Assembly: GCA_027620815.1 (NCBI GenBank)
Contig: JAQCDH010000039.1
Span: 1 to 7,237, forward strand
DNA length: 7,237 nucleotides
From: Bacillota bacterium
GTDB taxonomy: Bacteria; Bacillota_I; Bacilli_A; Acholeplasmatales; Acholeplasmataceae
Direction of reading: 5' to 3'
The notes beneath the pieces are model-generated. The model did not search any database. It worked only from the letters and a program-made list of their open reading frames with translations, and was not told the DNA's origin. Within the stretch, counting starts at the first letter, position 1. Every line of letters begins with the position of its first letter. Of the stretch, positions 1-6,036 are shown one piece after another. A program made the translations under genes and the position numbers.

Positions 1-66
1 CCTTGGGTCAGAGCGAGAAAGTCCAATCCGTTTCATCCCAAAGTCTACACCGAGAACTCTACCCAT
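1..66 (-). CDS. ruvX: RuvX/YqgF-type Holliday junction resolvase-like protein, N-terminal 22 codons only
   Basis: The minus strand opens an ATG at 66-64 and runs 22 codons to the window edge, reading MGRVLGVDFGMKRIGLSRSD and then PR. The GVDFG...RIGL pattern is the first strand of the RNase H-like fold of the RuvX/YqgF family, and Asp8 would be the first catalytic carboxylate. Family members act in 16S rRNA 5'-end processing and have been proposed as Holliday junction resolvases. The start overlaps the last codons and TAG stop of pyrG by 8 bases in another frame, so the two are probably translationally coupled; no separate promoter is visible. In Chlamydia, pyrG is likewise followed by yqgF. 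The rest of the gene lies outside the window, so integrity cannot be judged. Confidence 0.82.
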   Translation of the reverse strand, partial: MGRVLGVDFGMKRIGLSRSDPR

Positions 67-1633
67 GGAGCATAGCTCCTATGAAAGCAGCAAATAGGGG
101 ATGAGGCCTCATTGGCTTTGATTTAAATTCGGGGTGGAACTGGACACCCACCATCCAAGGGTGGCTTTTGATCTCAGCAATCTCACAAAGGAAGTCATTG
201 GTTCCTGAAATGATAAGTCCTTTTTCCTCGCACTCATCTTTATAAGTGTTGTTAAATTCATAGCGGTGACGGTGGCGCTCCTCGATTTTCTTTTCTTTAT
301 AGGCTGCAAAAGCCTTACTTTTTGGCAAAAGAGAGCAGGGATAACTCCCTAATCGCATCGTGCCTCCGAGGTTGGAAACATCTTCCTGTTCTGTCAATAA
401 AGAAATAATTGGATCGGGGGTGTCAGCATTCATTTCTGTTGAGTTGGCACTTTTAAGTCCAAGGACTGAGCGAGCAAACTCAACAACCAAGACTTGCATC
501 CCTAGGCAAATTCCAAAGTAGGGGATCTTCTTTTCCCTGCAATACTTTGCAATTTTGATTTTCCCCTCGAAGCCTCGTTCTCCGAATCCCCCAGGGACAA
601 GGTAGCCGTCACACCCATCCATTTTTGAGTCACTTTCAGAGTCAAAGCCTTGGATTTCAACCTTCACTTCGTGGGGAACACCTCCATGGCAGAGAGCCTC
701 TACCACCGATTTATAAGCATCTTGGTGGTGAATGTACTTTCCGACTAGCCCCACCTTAACCGTTTTCTTGGGATTCGAAAGGGTGTTAACCATTTTTTCC
801 CAAGGAGAAATATGCGTCTTTTTGCACTTAAGATTAAGAAGAGAGCAGAGTTGCTTATCAAGTTTTTGGTCTACCATGGTAAGGGGGAGTTCATACACTG
901 TTCCAGTGACATCGACTTGCTCAACAACAGCTTCTCGTGCTACGTTGCAGAAAAGGGCAATCTTGTCCTTAACCTCTTTATCAAGAGGTTGTTCAGATCG
1001 ACATAAAATGAGGTCAGGGGAAATACCTAAGCTCTGGAGTTCGCGAACTGAGTGCTGCGAAGGTTTTGTTTTTACCTCGCCTGCAGCTTTCAAATAGGGA
1101 ACATAGGTCATATGAATATTAATGCAATCACTTGGATGGTCTAAGCGGAATTGACGAATTGCCTCCAGAAAGGGTAGGGATTCGATATCTCCTACAGTTC
1201 CTCCGACTTCAACTAAAATGACATCAATCCCTTTTTCTTGAGCAGCACACTTGTGAATACGTTTCTTAATTTCGTCAGTGACGTGAGGGACCACCTGAAC
1301 GGTGTTCCCGAGGTAATCTCCATGTCTCTCCTGCCTGATCACAGTGTCATAAACCTGTCCAGAGGTCGCGTTACTTGACTTGGAGAGAGGGGAATTCGTG
1401 AAGCGGTAATAATGGCCGAGATCTAGGTCTGTCTCAGCGCCATCGTCGGTAACATAGACCTCCCCATGTTGAAAAGGATTCATTGTTCCTGGGTCGACAT
1501 TAATATAAGGATCAAGTTTTTGCATGGTAATTTTATAACCATGTTTTTTCAAAAGTTGTCCAATGGCTGCAGCAGATATCCCTTTACCGATACCTGAAAC
1601 CACACCACCTGTTACAAATAAGTATTTTGTCAT
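59..1633 (-). CDS. pyrG: CTP synthase (glutamine hydrolysing), probable mosaic gene
   Basis: CTP synthase aminates UTP to CTP in the cytoplasm using ATP and glutamine. The 524 residues hold both domains. The N-terminal synthetase has the ATP loop GGVVSGIGKG (9-18, Lys17), the Mg-binding Asp71 in DLDLGH, and Glu142 in VEVGGTVGDIES. The C-terminal class I glutamine amidotransferase has GGFGERG (348-354), the nucleophile Cys376 in GICLGMQ, and the His500/Glu502 pair in FHPEF. Length is slightly below the usual 530-545, with no domain missing. The ATG is set by a strong GAGGAG site (1639-1644) 5 bases upstream. From about codon 50 the protein looks chlamydia-like (for example MTYVPYLKAA and SPDLILCRSEQPLD) and G+C is about 45-53%. 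The first ~45 codons are near 34% G+C, like the neighbouring pyrR. The gene follows pyrR on the same strand beyond a terminator-like hairpin. Function is certain; single origin is not. Confidence 0.97.
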   Translation of the reverse strand: MTKYLFVTGGVVSGIGKGISAAAIGQLLKKHGYKITMQKLDPYINVDPGTMNPFQHGEVYVTDDGAETDLDLGHYYRFTNSPLSKSSNATSGQVYDTVIRQERHGDYLGNTVQVVPHVTDEIKKRIHKCAAQEKGIDVILVEVGGTVGDIESLPFLEAIRQFRLDHPSDCINIHMTYVPYLKAAGEVKTKPSQHSVRELQSLGISPDLILCRSEQPLDKEVKDKIALFCNVAREAVVEQVDVTGTVYELPLTMVDQKLDKQLCSLLNLKCKKTHISPWEKMVNTLSNPKKTVKVGLVGKYIHHQDAYKSVVEALCHGGVPHEVKVEIQGFDSESDSKMDGCDGYLVPGGFGERGFEGKIKIAKYCREKKIPYFGICLGMQVLVVEFARSVLGLKSANSTEMNADTPDPIISLLTEQEDVSNLGGTMRLGSYPCSLLPKSKAFAAYKEKKIEERHRHRYEFNNTYKDECEEKGLIISGTNDFLCEIAEIKSHPWMVGVQFHPEFKSKPMRPHPLFAAFIGAMLHG

Positions 1634-1642
1634 GATTTCTCC

Positions 1643-1689
1643 TCAAAAGAAAAGACACTCAATAAGGATACCTGATCCTTGGTGTCTTT
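1643..1689 (-). terminator. Hairpin with T-run between pyrR and pyrG (terminator or attenuator)
   Basis: Read on the minus strand, an 8-bp outer stem (AAAGACAC at 1689-1682 with GTGTCTTT at 1658-1651) encloses a second 6-bp stem (AAGGAT/ATCCTT, 1680-1675 with 1669-1664). TTTTCTTTTG follows. It begins 7 bases after the pyrR stop, and its T-run ends next to the pyrG ribosome site. It should end or reduce transcription from pyrR into pyrG. No T-run follows on the plus strand, so it acts leftward. I see no PyrR-binding loop and no initiating GGGC run of the Bacillus pyrG CTP-sensing type, so regulated attenuation is not shown. Confidence 0.7.
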
Positions 1690-1696
1690 CATATAT

Positions 1697-2206
1697 TTAA
1701 CGTGTTTCATGTTCATCTAAGATGACATCGAATGTATCTTTTCTAAAAACTACTTTTTCGTGCATGGATGTTGGGATATTTTTACCTATAAAATCTGGCC
1801 TTATTGGTAATTCCCTGTGCCCTCTGTCTACTAAAACAGCGAGTTTAATATTTTTTGGTCTTCCACTTAACATGATACCATCAATTGCTGCACGTACGCT
1901 ACGTCCAGTAAATAAGACATCATCGACAATCACGATACTTTTATTAGTCGTTGAAATGTCTAATTGTTTTGGAAGTCCTTCTTTTTTTTCATCATCACGA
2001 TAAGGTTTAATATCTAAATTTAAACACGGAACATGTTGGTTTGAAAACGTATGAATCAGCGTTTGAATTTCTTTCGCTAAAATTGCACCTTTTGATAAGA
2101 TTCCACATAAAACAACATCTTCTAGAGATGGGAATGCTTCGATGATTTCATGCGTGATTCTTTTTAACGTACGATGGAGTTGTTCAGAATCTAAAATAGT
2201 TTTCAT
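1697..2206 (-). CDS. pyrR: PyrR, pyrimidine operon attenuation regulator / uracil phosphoribosyltransferase homologue
   Basis: PyrR is an RNA-binding protein built on a phosphoribosyltransferase fold. With UMP or UTP bound it stabilises an anti-antiterminator hairpin in pyr leader RNAs and so promotes termination; many members also convert uracil plus PRPP to UMP. The 169-residue protein shows the PRPP loop VIVDDVLFTGRSVR (92-105) and the PyrR-specific block VDRGHRELPIRPDFIGKNIP (126-145). Bacillus PyrR is about 181 residues, so the C-terminus is slightly short. The glycine loop GILSKG (35-40) has Lys where Bacillus has Arg. ATG at 2206 follows GAGGG with a short spacer. A matching PyrR target lies 80 bases away in the divergent uracil permease leader, which supports the assignment. 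Low G+C matches the genes to its right and not pyrG. Confidence 0.95.
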   Translation of the reverse strand: MKTILDSEQLHRTLKRITHEIIEAFPSLEDVVLCGILSKGAILAKEIQTLIHTFSNQHVPCLNLDIKPYRDDEKKEGLPKQLDISTTNKSIVIVDDVLFTGRSVRAAIDGIMLSGRPKNIKLAVLVDRGHRELPIRPDFIGKNIPTSMHEKVVFRKDTFDVILDEHETR

Positions 2207-2230
2207 AAGCCCTCAATTCAAACTAAAATT

Positions 2231-2259
2231 ATTTTACCAAATTTTACTTGTAAAAGAAA
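2231..2259 (-). promoter_or_regulatory. Candidate pyrR promoter (extended -10)
   Basis: The minus strand reads TGGTAAAAT at 2239-2231, an extended -10 (TGn plus TAAAAT) 24 bases before the pyrR start. The -35 position 17 bases upstream (2254-2259, TTTCTT) is poor, as is common with extended -10 promoters. This -35 region lies within the spacer of the divergent uracil permease promoter, so the two polymerases would compete for the same DNA. It is the only reasonable match between the two starts, but in AT-rich DNA such matches also arise by chance. Confidence 0.4.
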
Positions 2260-2276
2260 TATCTTTATGTTATTAT
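2248..2276 (+). promoter_or_regulatory. Promoter of the uracil permease leader
   Basis: TTGTAA (2248-2253), a 17-base spacer and TATTAT (2271-2276) form a sigma-70/sigma-A type promoter. The start should fall near 2281-2284, exactly where the folded PyrR leader begins, which supports the call. Confidence 0.75.
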
Positions 2277-2283
2277 ATTTCCG

Positions 2284-2376
2284 GTAGAGGTCTTTAAAGG
2301 ATGACAGAGAGCATCAAAAGGCGGAATTTTTTTATATACGCTCACACTTTAAAGACGCCAGCTAGGTGTCTTTTTT
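2284..2376 (+). promoter_or_regulatory. PyrR-responsive attenuator leader of the uracil permease gene
   Basis: The leader can form the three expected alternative structures. (1) PyrR-binding anti-antiterminator: lower stem 2290-2295 (GUCUUU) with 2317-2322 (AAAGGC), a purine bulge (AAAG, 2296-2299), upper stem GAUG/CAUC (2300-2303 with 2312-2315), and loop ACAGAGAG, which carries the CNGNGAG core of PyrR sites. (2) Antiterminator: GTCTTTAAAG (2290-2299) pairs perfectly with CTTTAAAGAC (2347-2356). (3) Terminator: 2351-2373 with a T-run. Structure 2 shares bases with both 1 and 3, so PyrR-UMP binding should favour termination. The bases flanking the core loop differ from the Bacillus consensus (C instead of G after GAG), so divergence is expected. 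Pairing was done by eye. Confidence 0.85.
2351..2376 (+). terminator. Attenuation terminator in the uracil permease leader
   Basis: AAAGACGCC (2351-2359) pairs with GGTGTCTTT (2365-2373) including one G-U, with a 5-base loop AGCTA and a T-run to 2376. Its 5' arm is shared with the antiterminator helix, so it is conditional. It ends 39 bases before the GTG start. Confidence 0.88.
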
Positions 2377-2415
2377 CTTAGAAAGGTCCTCTATACATTT
2401 TCTAGGAGGGTATCT

Positions 2416-3705
2416 GTGAACGATACATTATTAATTGGGATCAAAGAGCGTCCCAAGTCTAAATTACAGTGGGGAATATTATCTCTACAGCATGTTTTTG
2501 CAATGTTTGGTGCAACGGTTTTAGTTCCAATTTTAACGGGATTATCCATTAGTGTTGCTTTACTTGCAAGTGGAATTGGTACACTGATTTATATTGCTTT
2601 TACAAAAGCAAAAGTACCTGTATATTTAGGATCAAGTTTTGCGTATATTAGTGCAATTGCGGTTGCATCGAATTCATTTGGACCTGGCGCAGCGTTTGTA
2701 GGATTGATGGTTGTTGGTTTGATTTATGTCGTTGTTGGAACCATCATTCGTTTTGCAGGAAAAGCATGGTTAGATACATTATTGCCACCGGTTGTCATTG
2801 GACCAATGATTGCAATTATTGGGATTACTTTAGCAAGTGTTGCAACAGGTCAAGCAGGGTTATCTCCAAATTCTGGTGATAGTTTCTTTGCTTTCTTGGC
2901 ATCTAATGCAATCAATCCTCTCATCGCTTTAGTATCATTTGCAACCACTGTCATCTTAGCAGTATTTGCAAAAGGATTCTTCAAAGTGGTTCCGATATTA
3001 GGTGGGATTGTTGTGGGTTATGTTTTTGCAATTTTCGCTGGACAAGTAGATTTTACAGCACTCTCTACTGCAGCAATCATCTCATTTCCTGATGTGACGT
3101 TGTTTGGAACGTATGCGATTGACTTTAGTGCAGTATTAATGTTTGCTCCAATTGCATTTGTCACAATTGCTGAACATATTGGAGACCATACTGTATTAGG
3201 TTCTATTACTGGAGAAAACTTCTTACAAGACCCAGGTCTAGAAAATACATTACTTGGTGATGGTGTTGCAACATTCGTTTCTGCGATGTTAGGTGGACCA
3301 GCAAATACAACTTACGGTGAAAATACAGGTGTTGTTGGTATGACAAAAGTAGGTTCAGTGTATGTCATTGGTGGTGCAGCTGTCATTGCAATCTTGTTAT
3401 CGTTTGTTAATATTTTCACTACATTGATTTCAACGATTCCAGCACCAGTGATGGGTGGCGTCTTAGTCTTACTATTTGGTCTTATTGCCGGTAATGGACT
3501 TAAGGTCATGATTGAAGCAAAAGTCGATTTAACAAATATGAAAAACTTAATTATTGTTGCATCCATGTTAGTCATTGGTTTAGGACAAGCAGAAATCGTG
3601 ATTAATGATGCTTCAAGCTTAACAGGCATGTCACTTGCAGTACTTGTTGGAATTATACTCAATGCTGTCTTACATGTGATTCCTTGGAAATCTTTAAAAA
3701 AATAA
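2416..3705 (+). CDS. uraA: Uracil permease, NCS2 (nucleobase:cation symporter-2) family
   Basis: UraA/PyrP-type proteins import uracil across the cytoplasmic membrane with protons. The 429-residue product is the normal length and consists almost wholly of membrane helices. Family landmarks are LQHVFAMFGATVLVP (24-38), YLGSSFAYI (70-78), PPVVIGPMIAIIG (124-136), the substrate-site Glu253-His254 in AEHIGDH, and Glu302 in GGPANTTYGENTG, the NCS2 signature. The start is GTG at 2416, placed by a strong AGGAGGG (2404-2410) 5 bases upstream; the resulting N-terminus lines up with family members. A PyrR leader upstream ties it to pyrimidine status, which separates it from the purine/xanthine NCS2 branches. 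It ends 15 bases before a bidirectional terminator and appears to be transcribed alone. Confidence 0.95.
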   Translation: MNDTLLIGIKERPKSKLQWGILSLQHVFAMFGATVLVPILTGLSISVALLASGIGTLIYIAFTKAKVPVYLGSSFAYISAIAVASNSFGPGAAFVGLMVVGLIYVVVGTIIRFAGKAWLDTLLPPVVIGPMIAIIGITLASVATGQAGLSPNSGDSFFAFLASNAINPLIALVSFATTVILAVFAKGFFKVVPILGGIVVGYVFAIFAGQVDFTALSTAAIISFPDVTLFGTYAIDFSAVLMFAPIAFVTIAEHIGDHTVLGSITGENFLQDPGLENTLLGDGVATFVSAMLGGPANTTYGENTGVVGMTKVGSVYVIGGAAVIAILLSFVNIFTTLISTIPAPVMGGVLVLLFGLIAGNGLKVMIEAKVDLTNMKNLIIVASMLVIGLGQAEIVINDASSLTGMSLAVLVGIILNAVLHVIPWKSLKK

Positions 3706-3720
3706 TATCGTTATATAAAT

Positions 3721-3755
3721 AAAAAAAGACGCTTAATAAATAAGCGTCTTTTTTT
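3721..3755. terminator. Bidirectional terminator between converging genes
   Basis: A perfect 15-bp stem (3721-3735 with 3741-3755) with loop ATAAA has seven A at one end and seven T at the other, so it can end transcription both ways. It serves the uracil permease gene (stop at 3705) and the convergent 212-residue gene, whose TAA stop (3756-3754) lies within the stem's edge. Confidence 0.95.
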
Positions 3756-4392
3756 ATCGATATTGTTTTGTTAATATGTTGTTCTCATAAATTTCATAAT
3801 GATACCCATTCGATGTAATATGACTCATGATTTTGTATTCTGTGTCACGAATTAAATAAAATTTATGATTCCTTTTTTGATATTCGATATAAATCTTTCT
3901 ACCGATTTTTTCTTGACCTTTTCTCGTATCTATATAAAATTTAAATACTGTATACTTTGTTTCATATGTTGATATTTTTTTAAGGCTTTTATTTAGTCTT
4001 ACAACATCTATTTTATCTTTATCAAGTAATAACATCATGGCCACTTCTGAGTTGTTTTTATTATTTGAAGTGAGTCTTACAATAGGTACTTTTGTTTTTT
4101 CGGTTTGATACTCATTAAATAATTTTATTTCGATAACTTCTTTTTGACCCGAAATAATTTTGTTTCCTTGTTGTAAGGATACAAGCCCAATTGCAACAAA
4201 CACTAATGCAAATGGTAGTAACCAATAAATCGTCACTTGAGCTTCACCGCTCAAGAAAAAAGCGATCACTAAAAATTCTATTGCAATAAACGCACCCACC
4301 CCAAACAAAATATATGCAAGTACTTTGTATGTTCTTATTTTCCATTTCTTTAATACTTCTGTCGCGTCATAACTTGAAAACAAATCATACAT
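3754..4392 (-). CDS. Hypothetical protein with two N-terminal membrane helices
   Basis: I do not recognise a family. The 212-residue product has a short charged N-terminus (KKWKIRTYK, 15-23), two membrane helices (about 22-47 and 53-74), and a hydrophilic, lysine-rich C-terminal region (about 76-212) with alternating polar and hydrophobic residues suggesting beta structure, for example VFKFYIDTRKGQ and GRKIYIEYQKRNHKFYLIRD. By the positive-inside tendency the C-terminal region probably faces the cytoplasm. The start has a good AAGGAG site (4404-4399) 6 bases before ATG. The gene stands alone between two terminators, with an extended -10 right behind the purine permease terminator, so it is probably its own unit. 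Base use matches the permease neighbours. It could be a membrane-anchored sensor or assembly factor, but nothing in the sequence decides this. Confidence 0.85.
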   Translation of the reverse strand: MYDLFSSYDATEVLKKWKIRTYKVLAYILFGVGAFIAIEFLVIAFFLSGEAQVTIYWLLPFALVFVAIGLVSLQQGNKIISGQKEVIEIKLFNEYQTEKTKVPIVRLTSNNKNNSEVAMMLLLDKDKIDVVRLNKSLKKISTYETKYTVFKFYIDTRKGQEKIGRKIYIEYQKRNHKFYLIRDTEYKIMSHITSNGYHYEIYENNILTKQYR

Positions 4393-4410
4393 ATGTATCT
4401 CCTTAACTTC

Positions 4411-4419
4411 ATTATAACA
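4411..4419 (-). promoter_or_regulatory. Candidate extended -10 for the two-helix hypothetical gene
   Basis: The minus strand reads TGTTATAAT (4419-4411), a consensus extended -10. It overlaps the last T of the upstream terminator. No -35 is evident at the expected distance. The start would fall near 4404, leaving a leader of only about a dozen bases with the Shine-Dalgarno sequence at its very 5' end, which is tight; the true promoter could instead be weak readthrough from upstream. Confidence 0.4.
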
Positions 4420-4445
4420 AAAAGCGCCTCATTATGAGACGCTTT
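4419..4445 (-). terminator. Terminator of the purine permease gene
   Basis: On the minus strand a 10-bp stem (4445-4436 with 4430-4421, one U-G pair on this strand, which would be an A-C mismatch on the other) has loop ATAAT and is followed by TTTTTG. It starts 15 bases after the permease stop, so it terminates leftward transcription. Confidence 0.9.
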
Positions 4446-4459
4446 CATGTTTAAATGAA

Positions 4460-5845
4460 TTATACTAAGAAAACAAAGTAAATCAGTAAGTGTAGTAAGA
4501 AGAATGCACCGAGGGCATAAACCATCCAGTGAACGTCTTTACGTTTTGGTGATAATGCCATAAGTAGTGAATAAGTAATAAAACCAAATGCAATCCCTTC
4601 AGAAATTTTAAATGTTAAGATCATCATAATGACAGTCATAAAGCTACTTGCTAGAATAATTGGATCATCAAAATTGATTTCTTTTAATGGTTTCATCATT
4701 AAAATACCAACAAAAACAAGTGCGAGTGAGGTTGCAGGTGAATACGCAACACCATCTACAAATACAGCATCTACAAATCCAAAGAGTGGATATAAAAGAA
4801 TGGCTAATAAAAACAACACACCAGTAACAACAGCACTTAAACCGGTTTTTGCACCTGCTTGAATCCCTGTGTTAGATTCAATATATGAGGTCACTGTAGA
4901 TGTACCAACAATGGCACCAAAAATCGTCCCTACTGAATCGACAAGTAATGCTTGATCGTTTCCGATTAATTGACCTTCTTTATCAAGTAATCCTGCTTGA
5001 TGACCTACTGAAACAAGCGTTCCTGCGGTATCAAAAAAGTCAATGAATAATAATGTAATAATGACTGGGTAAGCGAGAGGATTAGAAAGTAATGTTCCTA
5101 ATGCACCAAACGCTTGTCCAAATAAATTGCCAGCTTCTGAAATTGCACCTAAGTTAGATGTTGTTAAGTTTGGCATATATGCTTCTAAACCAGGAAAAAT
5201 AAGTCCTAGTAATGCGCCACCAATTCCAACAGCTAACATCGAGATGATGATTGCAAACTTAGATAATTTACCACCAGCAGTAAATAAAACGAGGACTAAG
5301 AAAATTCCAACAAGTCCAAGTAATACAACAGGATTTGCTAAATTCCCTAATTCGACAAAGGTTGCTGGACTAGAAACGATGATTCCTGCATTTTTTAAAC
5401 CAATAAATGCAATGAAAAATCCAATCCCTGCACCAATAGCAAGTTTTAAATCTCTTGGAATCGCATTAATAATGAGTTTTCTAAGTCCTGTTAAACTCAC
5501 CACTAAAAATAAGACCCCTGAAACGAGTACAGCAGCAAGCGCTTCTTGCCACGTGAAGCCTAGACCCAATACAACGGTATACGTAAAAAATGCATTAATA
5601 CCCATACCTGATGCTAAAGCAATTGGGACTTTCCCTAAAAATCCCATTAAAATCGTTGCAAAACCTGCAGCAAGTGCCGTTGCAACAAATACACCTGGCT
5701 GACTCATTCCTGCGTCAGCTAACATAAAACTGTTGACTGGTAAAATGTAAACCATCGCTAAGAAGGTCACAATACCACCAATCACTTCAGCACCGATACT
5801 TGATCCGCGTGCTTCAATTTGGAAATACTTTTTCAAGAATTCCAT
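4460..5845 (-). CDS. pbuG: AzgA/PbuG-type guanine-hypoxanthine permease
   Basis: This proton-coupled importer of guanine and hypoxanthine belongs to the AzgA branch of NCS2-like transporters. The 461-residue product is full length with about 12-14 helices. Landmarks are FLAMVYILPVNSFML (28-42), PIALASGMGINAFFTY (74-89), LFIDFFDTAGTLVSVGHQAG (266-285), and GTSTVTSYIESNTGI (314-328), the last two forming the substrate-binding repeats. ATG at 5845 is preceded by AGGAG about 10 bases away, with an extra AAAGG closer in. A guanine-type purine riboswitch with its own promoter lies upstream, which supports a guanine/hypoxanthine substrate rather than adenine. A terminator follows the gene, so it is monocistronic. 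Adenine transport is the main alternative, since AzgA relatives differ in range. Confidence 0.93.
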   Translation of the reverse strand: MEFLKKYFQIEARGSSIGAEVIGGIVTFLAMVYILPVNSFMLADAGMSQPGVFVATALAAGFATILMGFLGKVPIALASGMGINAFFTYTVVLGLGFTWQEALAAVLVSGVLFLVVSLTGLRKLIINAIPRDLKLAIGAGIGFFIAFIGLKNAGIIVSSPATFVELGNLANPVVLLGLVGIFLVLVLFTAGGKLSKFAIIISMLAVGIGGALLGLIFPGLEAYMPNLTTSNLGAISEAGNLFGQAFGALGTLLSNPLAYPVIITLLFIDFFDTAGTLVSVGHQAGLLDKEGQLIGNDQALLVDSVGTIFGAIVGTSTVTSYIESNTGIQAGAKTGLSAVVTGVLFLLAILLYPLFGFVDAVFVDGVAYSPATSLALVFVGILMMKPLKEINFDDPIILASSFMTVIMMILTFKISEGIAFGFITYSLLMALSPKRKDVHWMVYALGAFFLLHLLIYFVFLV

Positions 5846-5888
5846 ACCTTTTTTTCTCCTTTTTTATTTTTTGTCTTCAATAATCAAT

Positions 5889-5915
5889 AAAAAACCACAC
5901 AAAAAATTGTGTGGT
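5889..5915 (-). terminator. Riboswitch-controlled terminator upstream of the purine permease
   Basis: On the minus strand ACCACACAA (5915-5907) pairs perfectly with TTGTGTGGT (5902-5894) around a 4-base loop and is followed by a T-run (5893-5889). It lies between the aptamer and the start codon. A 9-bp helix, CGATTGAAA (5946-5938) with TTTCAATCG (5924-5916), uses the 3' strand of aptamer stem P1 and abuts this stem; it is the likely antiterminator. Confidence 0.9.
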
Positions 5916-5942
5916 CGATTGAAAACGAAAAAAAGGATTTCA

Positions 5943-6009
5943 ATCGTAGTCATATCATTCACGGTGATATGGTAGAAACTTGACCGCCACATTCGGTCGA
6001 TTATACGAT
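5943..6009 (-). ncRNA. Guanine riboswitch aptamer (purine riboswitch)
   Basis: The minus strand shows the full purine aptamer. P1 is AUCGUA (6009-6004) with UACGAU (5948-5943), preceding the conserved UAAUC. P2 is GACCG/CGGUC (5998-5994 with 5986-5982). The invariant junction AAGUUUCUACC spans 5981-5971. P3 is AUAUC/GAUAU (5970-5966 with 5956-5952) with loop ACCGUGAAU. The base that decides the ligand, in GACUAC, is C (complement of 5949), which pairs with guanine or hypoxanthine; adenine and 2'-deoxyguanosine forms differ here or in the junction. By family rule it switches the purine permease off when ligand is bound. Confidence 0.96.
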
Positions 6010-6036
6010 ATATTGAAGACAAGATTATAATATCAA

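Larger units (their letters stand above)
5871..6022. repeat. Perfect 12-bp inverted repeat bracketing the riboswitch and its terminator
   Basis: TTGTCTTCAATA at 5871-5882 is the exact reverse complement of TATTGAAGACAA at 6011-6022. In the transcript the first copy would lie within about 20 bases of the 5' end, right beside the aptamer, and the second just past the terminator, before the AGGAG ribosome site. Pairing would enclose the whole aptamer and expression platform in read-through mRNA. Confidence 0.8.

Noticed and set aside
732..1097. Plus-strand open frame of 121 codons inside pyrG
   Set aside because: It is the antisense shadow of a certain CTP synthase gene, has no ribosome site, and its product has no recognisable feature.
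1634..1696. Bacillus-type CTP-sensing pyrG leader (GGGC reiterative start) or a PyrR site before pyrG
   Set aside because: No GGGC start, no promoter close to it, and no CNGNGAG loop; only a plain hairpin with a T-run.
3703..4460. Alternative genetic code (TGA as Trp), as in mycoplasmas
   Set aside because: Trp is encoded by TGG and no in-frame TGA interrupts any of the recognised proteins, so the standard code fits.
5127..5702. Plus-strand open frame of 191 codons inside the purine permease gene
   Set aside because: It mirrors hydrophobic codons of the permease, giving a Pro/Lys/Thr-rich product; typical antisense shadow without a start signal.
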